The notes below the pieces were generated by a model, which was given only the letters and a program-made list of their open reading frames with translations, made no database searches and was not told the origin of the DNA. The position numbers and the translations under genes were made by a program. Of a DNA stretch of 26,490 bases, positions 22,531 to 26,490 are shown one piece after another. Location of the stretch: assembly GCF_000719265.1 (NCBI RefSeq), contig NZ_JOFL01000042.1:1-26490 (forward strand), given 5' to 3'. Source of the stretch: Streptomyces roseoverticillatus. Lineage in GTDB: Bacteria; Actinomycetota; Actinomycetes; Streptomycetales; Streptomycetaceae. Each line of letters begins with the position of its first letter. The first letter of the stretch is position 1.

Positions 22531-25107
22531 TCACCCTCGGGTCCTGCCCGTCGTGGCGGTGGACCAGCGCATGCCGAGCGCGTCCAGGTCCGCCCGGCGT
22601 TGTTCGGTGAGTTTGTCGGCTCGTTTCCTGATGTTGTCGAGGACCATGCCGAGCTTCACCGCCACAAGCTCCTCGGCGCCGCCCTGATCGCTTGTCGGCC
22701 CGCCTTCTGGCCCCAGGTGCTCGATATGTTTTCTGGGGACGTTGAGGTGGCCTTCGCGGGCACGGTACTGGCGTGCCGCCCGGAGGTTGAGGGCCCATTT
22801 GTCTTCTTGGGTGCGTTTCACGGGCCGCTCGTCTTCCCCGGCCGGGGTGAGGGCGAGGACGTTCTCGAGCAGCCACTGCTGGACCGGCACGAGACTGTCC
22901 CAGATGAACCGGCAGGCCGTTACCCAGCGGCCGAGGTCTTCGCCCTGCACGATCACCTCACCCGCGACCGTCGGCACCGTCCCGCCGCCTTCGACATGGT
23001 TCTGGGTGAGGCGGAAGCAGCGCTGCCACCCGGTATCCCATACTGGGCACCAGCCAGGGTCGATCTCATCCAACGCCGCCCGCCGCGCTTTGGTGAGGGC
23101 TTTGGCGCTGGATTCGACGGGGAGGCCGGCTGCGCGGCGTTCGGTGATGGTGTCCGCGAGCCGGGCTGCGGTGCGCTGGTTTTTCGCCCAGGTCCCGACG
23201 GGGTAGCCGTCCCAGACGGCGGTGGCCGGTGGGAGGAAGTGCCCGTGGACCGCAGCCCAGGCGCGGGCGGCGGTGAGTCCTTCCTCGAACGCGACGTCGT
23301 GGTGGGACCAGACCATCCCGAGCTCGTCCAGCTCAGCAACCCGGTCGGGGGCCAGGCGTCCGGCTTTGTTGAAGCGCCGCTGGTCCGCCAGCCATGTGCC
23401 CAGCGGAAACCCGGCTGGCGACCAGCCCTGTGGCGTGATGAAGTCGTACGGCACCCGCAACTGCATGGCGCCGGTCTCCTTCACGTACCGCATCACGGCC
23501 TCGATCCCGCGCCGCCAGAAGCTGTTCTCCGGCTCGATCACCCGCAGCTTTACAAACCGGGCCAGCAGAGCCGGGTCCCGGGGCGTGCTGAACTTCAGCA
23601 ACTCCCGCGCGGGCGCACTCGGCCCCGGCTCACCCTCCAGCCGCTCCCGGCCGACTTCACCAGCCTCCTCGACTTCCTCCCCGGGCTCGTAACTGCCGCT
23701 GCGCACACGGGGGTCGGCTAGGGCTTCGATGGTGTCGGTGTCGTGCGCACGGAGCGCTTCGAGGATCTTCGTCAGGGTTCCGTACGCCGGAGAGAGCAGC
23801 ATTTCGTCCGGGCTTTCACCAGGCGCGAGGAATACCGGAACGATCAACGAAGCAATCTTTCCTTCGCCGGGTTTCATCCGGAGTGCGCGGCCGACCATTT
23901 GCACGATATCGATCATCGAGCCCCGCGCGTCGCAGAATGCGACGGAATCACAATTCGCTGTATCGACCCCTTCGCCCAGCACCTTCACGGAGCTGAGTAC
24001 GCGCAGCGCGGCCGGCCGCAGTCCGGGCCCGTCACCCTCATGGTCCCGGGCCTCGATGACGTCGGAGGCGAACTCAGCCAGCACGGCCTGCCGGTGACCG
24101 ACGGCGTGTTCGCCATACAGCCAGTTGGCCCACACCCGACCCGGCGCCGGGAACCGGCGCGGATCGTCCTGCCAGAGCCGCCTTGCAACGTCGACGACTC
24201 CTTCAGCCATAGCCTCAGCCTCGCTGACCTTACTGTGAAAGGTCAGCATCTTCCGTAGCTGCTCCTGCGCGGCTGCGGTCAGGACCCCGGCCTGCAGCGC
24301 CGCGAGCCGTGCTCCGCGCACCGCGTCCGATCCGGCGCCGACGACCTGGTGCGCCTCGTGGAGCTCGGGATCAGTGATGTCGACGCACACGACTTGGTAC
24401 GGGGCGACCAGTCCGCGGCTGACGGCCTCGGACAGGGTCAGCTTGAACGCCACGGGCCCGAAGACGGCAGAGTCCGGGTCCATGCTTGCGATCAGCCGTG
24501 GTTCCTCCCGCTCGTCATTGCGGGCGTCCCCGGGTGCTTCCCAGACTCTGGCGGTGGCGGTCATGTAGAGGCGGCGGGCCGCCGGGATCTTGGTCTGGTG
24601 GTGTACGGCTGCCCACGGCTTGCCCGCGTCTCCGCTGGTCCGGTGCGCCTCGTCCACGACCATCAGGTCCCACACACCCAGGCCCTGGGCGTGTGCGCGC
24701 TGCAGGATGCCGAGGCCGATGGCGGCGTAGGTGGCGAACACCGTCACCCGCTCCAGCCCCTGTGCCCACGCCACGAGCTTGCCGGGGTCTGTTGTGCAGG
24801 GCATGCCGTCGGAGTCCTCAGGCCGCAAGCGGCACACTCCCAGCGTCGCCCCCGTGCGGCCGCCTTCCCGCCATGCGGCCGCGGTCTGCGTCAGCAAGTC
24901 CAGAGTTGGGACCAGGACCAGTACCCGCCTCGCACTCAGTTTCTGGGCAGCCTCGGCGGCGATGAGTGTTTTGCCTGAGCCGGTTGCAGCGATGACTTGG
25001 GTTCGCAGTCCCTCGGCCGGCATATGTTCGTCGGCAGGTGTCTGCAGAGCACGAAGGATGGCATCGACCGCCTCCACCTGATGCGGGAACAGTTCTTTCC
25101 TTGACAT
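22531..25107 (-). CDS. DEAD/DEAH superfamily-2 helicase with Helicase-Associated-type repeats
   Basis: The 858-residue product has an N-terminal SF2 core: Walker A ATGSGKT (41-47), motif Ia LVPTLDLLTQ (65-74), DEAH (152-155), motif III TAT (183-185), and a second RecA domain with VLGEGVDTANCD (377-388) and motif VI QMVGRALRMKPG (403-414). From about 510 to the end come repeats with W-x-x-x-Q-R and E-L-G-M-V-W patterns (PLGTWLADQRRFNKAGRL, VGTWAKNQRTAARL, KLGMVLDNIRKRADKL ... LGMRW), typical of HA (PF03457-like) domains. ATG 25107 has AGGGAA 5 bp upstream. Telomere-adjacent Streptomyces helicases of this kind (TtrA type) are known, and this gene begins about 1.4 kb from the window end. It is probably not part of the SMC operon. 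It may act in conjugal transfer or telomere handling, or it could be a restriction-type helicase. Confidence 0.85.
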   Translation of the reverse strand: MSRKELFPHQVEAVDAILRALQTPADEHMPAEGLRTQVIAATGSGKTLIAAEAAQKLSARRVLVLVPTLDLLTQTAAAWREGGRTGATLGVCRLRPEDSDGMPCTTDPGKLVAWAQGLERVTVFATYAAIGLGILQRAHAQGLGVWDLMVVDEAHRTSGDAGKPWAAVHHQTKIPAARRLYMTATARVWEAPGDARNDEREEPRLIASMDPDSAVFGPVAFKLTLSEAVSRGLVAPYQVVCVDITDPELHEAHQVVGAGSDAVRGARLAALQAGVLTAAAQEQLRKMLTFHSKVSEAEAMAEGVVDVARRLWQDDPRRFPAPGRVWANWLYGEHAVGHRQAVLAEFASDVIEARDHEGDGPGLRPAALRVLSSVKVLGEGVDTANCDSVAFCDARGSMIDIVQMVGRALRMKPGEGKIASLIVPVFLAPGESPDEMLLSPAYGTLTKILEALRAHDTDTIEALADPRVRSGSYEPGEEVEEAGEVGRERLEGEPGPSAPARELLKFSTPRDPALLARFVKLRVIEPENSFWRRGIEAVMRYVKETGAMQLRVPYDFITPQGWSPAGFPLGTWLADQRRFNKAGRLAPDRVAELDELGMVWSHHDVAFEEGLTAARAWAAVHGHFLPPATAVWDGYPVGTWAKNQRTAARLADTITERRAAGLPVESSAKALTKARRAALDEIDPGWCPVWDTGWQRCFRLTQNHVEGGGTVPTVAGEVIVQGEDLGRWVTACRFIWDSLVPVQQWLLENVLALTPAGEDERPVKRTQEDKWALNLRAARQYRAREGHLNVPRKHIEHLGPEGGPTSDQGGAEELVAVKLGMVLDNIRKRADKLTEQRRADLDALGMRWSTATTGRTRG

Positions 25108-25410
25108 GCAATTTCCCTTTCTTGCTCACGTCTGACGCTTTGTCCGTCCGCTAGAATCCTGGTTATTCCGGAAACCAGAGGGTTAGGAAATTGGCTTTCT
25201 GCCCTCTTCGTGAATGGTTTTTGGTGCTGTGTTCGACACCCCGCCCCGGCCTCAGGACCTTGCGGCGGGGATGGTTTGTCTCTCCATAAAGTAGCGGCCC
25301 AAGAAGTATGACGCATGCTGCTTGTTTAGGGTGTTCCGATCTGTTCGATTCCGCTACCCTGAGCTCCTCGTGGTGAACGTCACCCGGCACTTTCTGCCCG
25401 TACTTGACTA
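25108..25410. other. Leader region of the helicase gene, no gene seen
   Basis: This 300-bp stretch has lower GC and no convincing frame. CTGGTT (from 25159) and AACCAG form a small imperfect inverted repeat around attccgga. A second inverted repeat, ccccgcc (25239-25245) with ggcgggg (25264-25270), could be a terminator or regulatory hairpin. The helicase promoter should lie here, but I cannot assign boxes with confidence. Confidence 0.35.
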
Positions 25411-25420
25411 AGACCGTGTC

Positions 25421-25906
25421 CTATGTGGCGAGGCGGATGAGGCGTTTGTAGCAGCAGATCGCGGCTGCGAGGCCGAGGAAGGCCGGGTAGTTGCGGGGGT
25501 CGCGTTCGTAGCGGGTGGCGAGGCGGCGGTAGCCGGTCAGCCAGAAGATGGTGCGCTCGATTACCCACCTGCGACGTCCCAGGCGTTCACTCGACTCGAT
25601 GCCTTTGCGGGCGATGCGGACGCCGATGTGCTCACCCCACAGCCATTTCCGCAGGCCAGGCTGGTCGAAGGCCTTGTCGGCGTGCAGTCGCCGGGGCTTG
25701 AAGTGCCGGCCTCGATGGGGGGCGTGTCTCGTGTGGAGCCCCAGGATCATGGGCTTGAGGGCCTGGGAGTCGTGGGTGTTGGCAGTGGAGAGCCCGACGA
25801 TGAGAGGCAGTCCGTTCTCATCCGACAGAAGGTGTATTTTGGAACCCGGCTTGCCCCGGTCCACGGGCGACGGACCTGTGAGTTCGCCCCCTTTTAGCCC
25901 TGACAT
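25421..25906 (-). pseudogene. IS5-family transposase, C-terminal (DDE catalytic) part
   Basis: This 161-codon frame carries GGELTGPSPVDRGKPGSKIH, the second catalytic region LSTANTHDSQALKPM, RRLHADKAFDQPGLRKWLW and the Glu-containing RRRWVIERTIFWLTGYRRLA that completes the DDE triad, ending CCYKRLIRLAT. The first Asp (VVLDSAHV) lies just upstream in a different frame (about 25925). The ATG at 25906 is a product of that frame change and not a natural start. The stop codon lies inside the left terminal repeat, which is normal for these elements. Without a frame change it lacks the first catalytic Asp, so it should not work alone. Confidence 0.75.
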
Positions 25907-26006
25907 GAGCGGAGTCGAGGACCACGCGAGTCATATCGATCAGACCCGCGTCGTCAAGCCGGTGCAGAACCGCTTCATGCGGCCGGCCCCACACGCCGGC
26001 CCGTGA

Positions 26007-26237
26007 TCAGATCAGGAACCTCCGGTGGGCAGTGGGCTTCGAGACCCCGAAGCAGGGAGGTAGTGTCAGCCAGGCACAGCCACTGACCAGCACATACACG
26101 ATCGCGGCAAACAACGTCTCATCAGGCGTGTTCTGCGTCCCACCGCCCTGAGGCCGCACCTTCTCCGGCGGGATCAGCGGCTTCGCGATCTCCCACAACC
26201 CATCCGGAACAATCCAACTCCACGTACCCCGCCTCAT
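26007..26237 (-). pseudogene. IS5-family transposase, N-terminal part, ended by a Trp-to-TGA change
   Basis: The 76-codon frame MRRGTWSWIVPDGLWEIAK ... FGVSKPTAHRRFLI-stop is the N-terminal DNA-binding (DUF4096-like) part of the transposase, with the HTH-like VSKPTAHRRFL. After the TGA (26007-26009) the same frame continues as SRAGVWGRPHEAVLHRLDD and IDMTRVVLDSAHVRAK, exactly the family sequence, where Trp normally follows RFLI. So one TGG-to-TGA mutation cuts the gene, and a second, frame-changing event occurs near the AAAAGGGGG run (about 25890-25898). Confidence 0.7.
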
Positions 26238-26277
26238 ATTGAGGGTCTGCCCAGCCTCACTACACAGGACACGGTCT

Positions 26278-26356
26278 TAATAGTAGTAACGACAGTGGCC
26301 CGCTGAACCCCTGTCACCCAAGGCAAGGCGATCCCTCTTCCCCTTAGCCAGCCAAA
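26278..26356. other. Short subtelomeric spacer
   Basis: This spacer runs from the insertion sequence to the palindrome array. I see no gene and only weak, imperfect inverted repeats (aaggc...ccctt). It is probably the inner part of the telomere region, split from the helicase leader by the insertion sequence. Confidence 0.4.
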
Positions 26357-26490
26357 GGAACGCGCGGAGCGTGTTCCGCCAGGCCGGATCGCGGAGCGAT
26401 CCAGCCTGAGGCCAACGGAGTTGGCCTCCCAGGCCACGGAGTGGCCTGGGTTCTCGGGACGAAGTCCCGGAATACCGCACGGAGTGCGGT
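26357..26490. repeat. Terminal palindrome array: putative telomere of a linear replicon
   Basis: Six palindromes lie nearly end to end, each with a 3-base loop. They are 26357-26377 (9-bp arms, one G-T pair, GGA loop); 26386-26402, ggatcgcGGAgcgatcc, extendable to 26381-26407 with one mismatch; 26408-26428 (9-bp arms, GGA); 26428-26450 (10-bp arms, GGA); 26455-26469, cgggacGAAgtcccg; and 26474-26490, accgcacGGAgtgcggt, ending on the last base. All loops are GNA closed by C-G on the + strand, which would be the 3' overhang strand. This is the folded-telomere design of Streptomyces linear DNA. No ordinary terminator or REP array explains it. Confidence 0.75.

Larger units (their letters stand above)
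25411..26277 (-). mobile_element. IS5-family (IS427-like group) insertion sequence, 867 bp
   Basis: The element is bounded by inverted repeats. The left end begins AGACCGTGTCCTATGTGGCG and the right end, read inward, AGACCGTGTCCTGTGTAGTG; the first 11 bases are identical and about 20 of 24 match when TA is included. TA flanks both sides (25409-25410 and 26278-26279), the usual target duplication of this group. It contains two minus-strand transposase frames. It lies only 213 bp from the window end, between the helicase gene and the terminal palindromes. Confidence 0.8.

Noticed and set aside
22531..25107. The helicase as a fifth subunit of the SMC operon
   Set aside because: A perfect 17-bp hairpin with a short T-run separates it from the operon. 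Functional linkage remains possible but is not supported by the layout.
25163..25390. A 75-codon minus-strand frame upstream of the helicase
   Set aside because: It has no ribosome binding site, atypical codon use and no family. It overlaps inverted repeats in the leader region.

Overview
The window is high-GC actinobacterial DNA, most likely Streptomyces or a close relative. The signs are strong GC3 coding, GTG starts, ATGA and GTGA overlaps, and actinobacterial gene families. The right edge looks like the physical end of a linear replicon. Six back-to-back palindromes fill 26357-26490, each closed by a three-base GGA or GAA loop on the + strand, and the last one ends on the final base. This is the architecture of a Streptomyces telomere 3' strand, although the sequence is not the archetypal one I know. 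The window would therefore be a right subtelomeric arm.

Left part (1-4950): a 5'-truncated L-2-hydroxyglutarate-oxidase-like gene, an Nramp metal transporter (mntH), an MFS transporter, a 59-residue membrane peptide, and a Sel1/TPR-like gene that appears frameshifted near its 3' end.

Middle part (4950-14270): a mosaic of mobile and decaying DNA. It holds a three-repeat degenerate type I-E CRISPR relic with exact 32-nt spacers; an ECF sigma factor translationally coupled to an excisionase-like HTH protein; an integrase relic; two small accessory genes; a lower-GC island with small orphan genes, one split by an in-frame TAG; the 3' end of a Tn554-like tyrosine recombinase/DUF6262 module with hairpins and a second diverged gene tail; and a cassette of four glycosyltransferase-like genes plus a P-loop kinase. 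Three of the four glycosyltransferase genes carry nonsense, frameshift or start-codon lesions.

Right part (14277-25107): all on the minus strand. The centre is a tightly coupled four-gene operon: a 544-aa probable kleisin/MukF-like subunit, a 248-aa winged-helix (KITE/MukE-like) subunit, a 1526-aa SMC/MukB-like ATPase and a 377-aa Toprim nuclease. Gene order and parts match the Wadjet (JetABCD)/MksBEFG condensin-nuclease defence systems. The sequences do not look like the standard Jet families, and the SMC has an atypical Walker A and an Asp-Asn Walker B. This is the best candidate for a little-described system. Upstream, behind a perfect 17-bp hairpin terminator, lies an 858-aa DEAD/DEAH helicase with Helicase-Associated-type repeats, the kind of gene often found beside Streptomyces telomeres. 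A damaged IS5-family insertion sequence (25411-26277, TA target duplication) lies between it and the telomere.

Working together: the four SMC-operon proteins probably form one complex that extrudes and cuts invading DNA, possibly circular plasmids. The helicase is probably tied to the telomere or to linear-replicon biology. The rest is accessory cargo accumulated at a chromosome or plasmid end.
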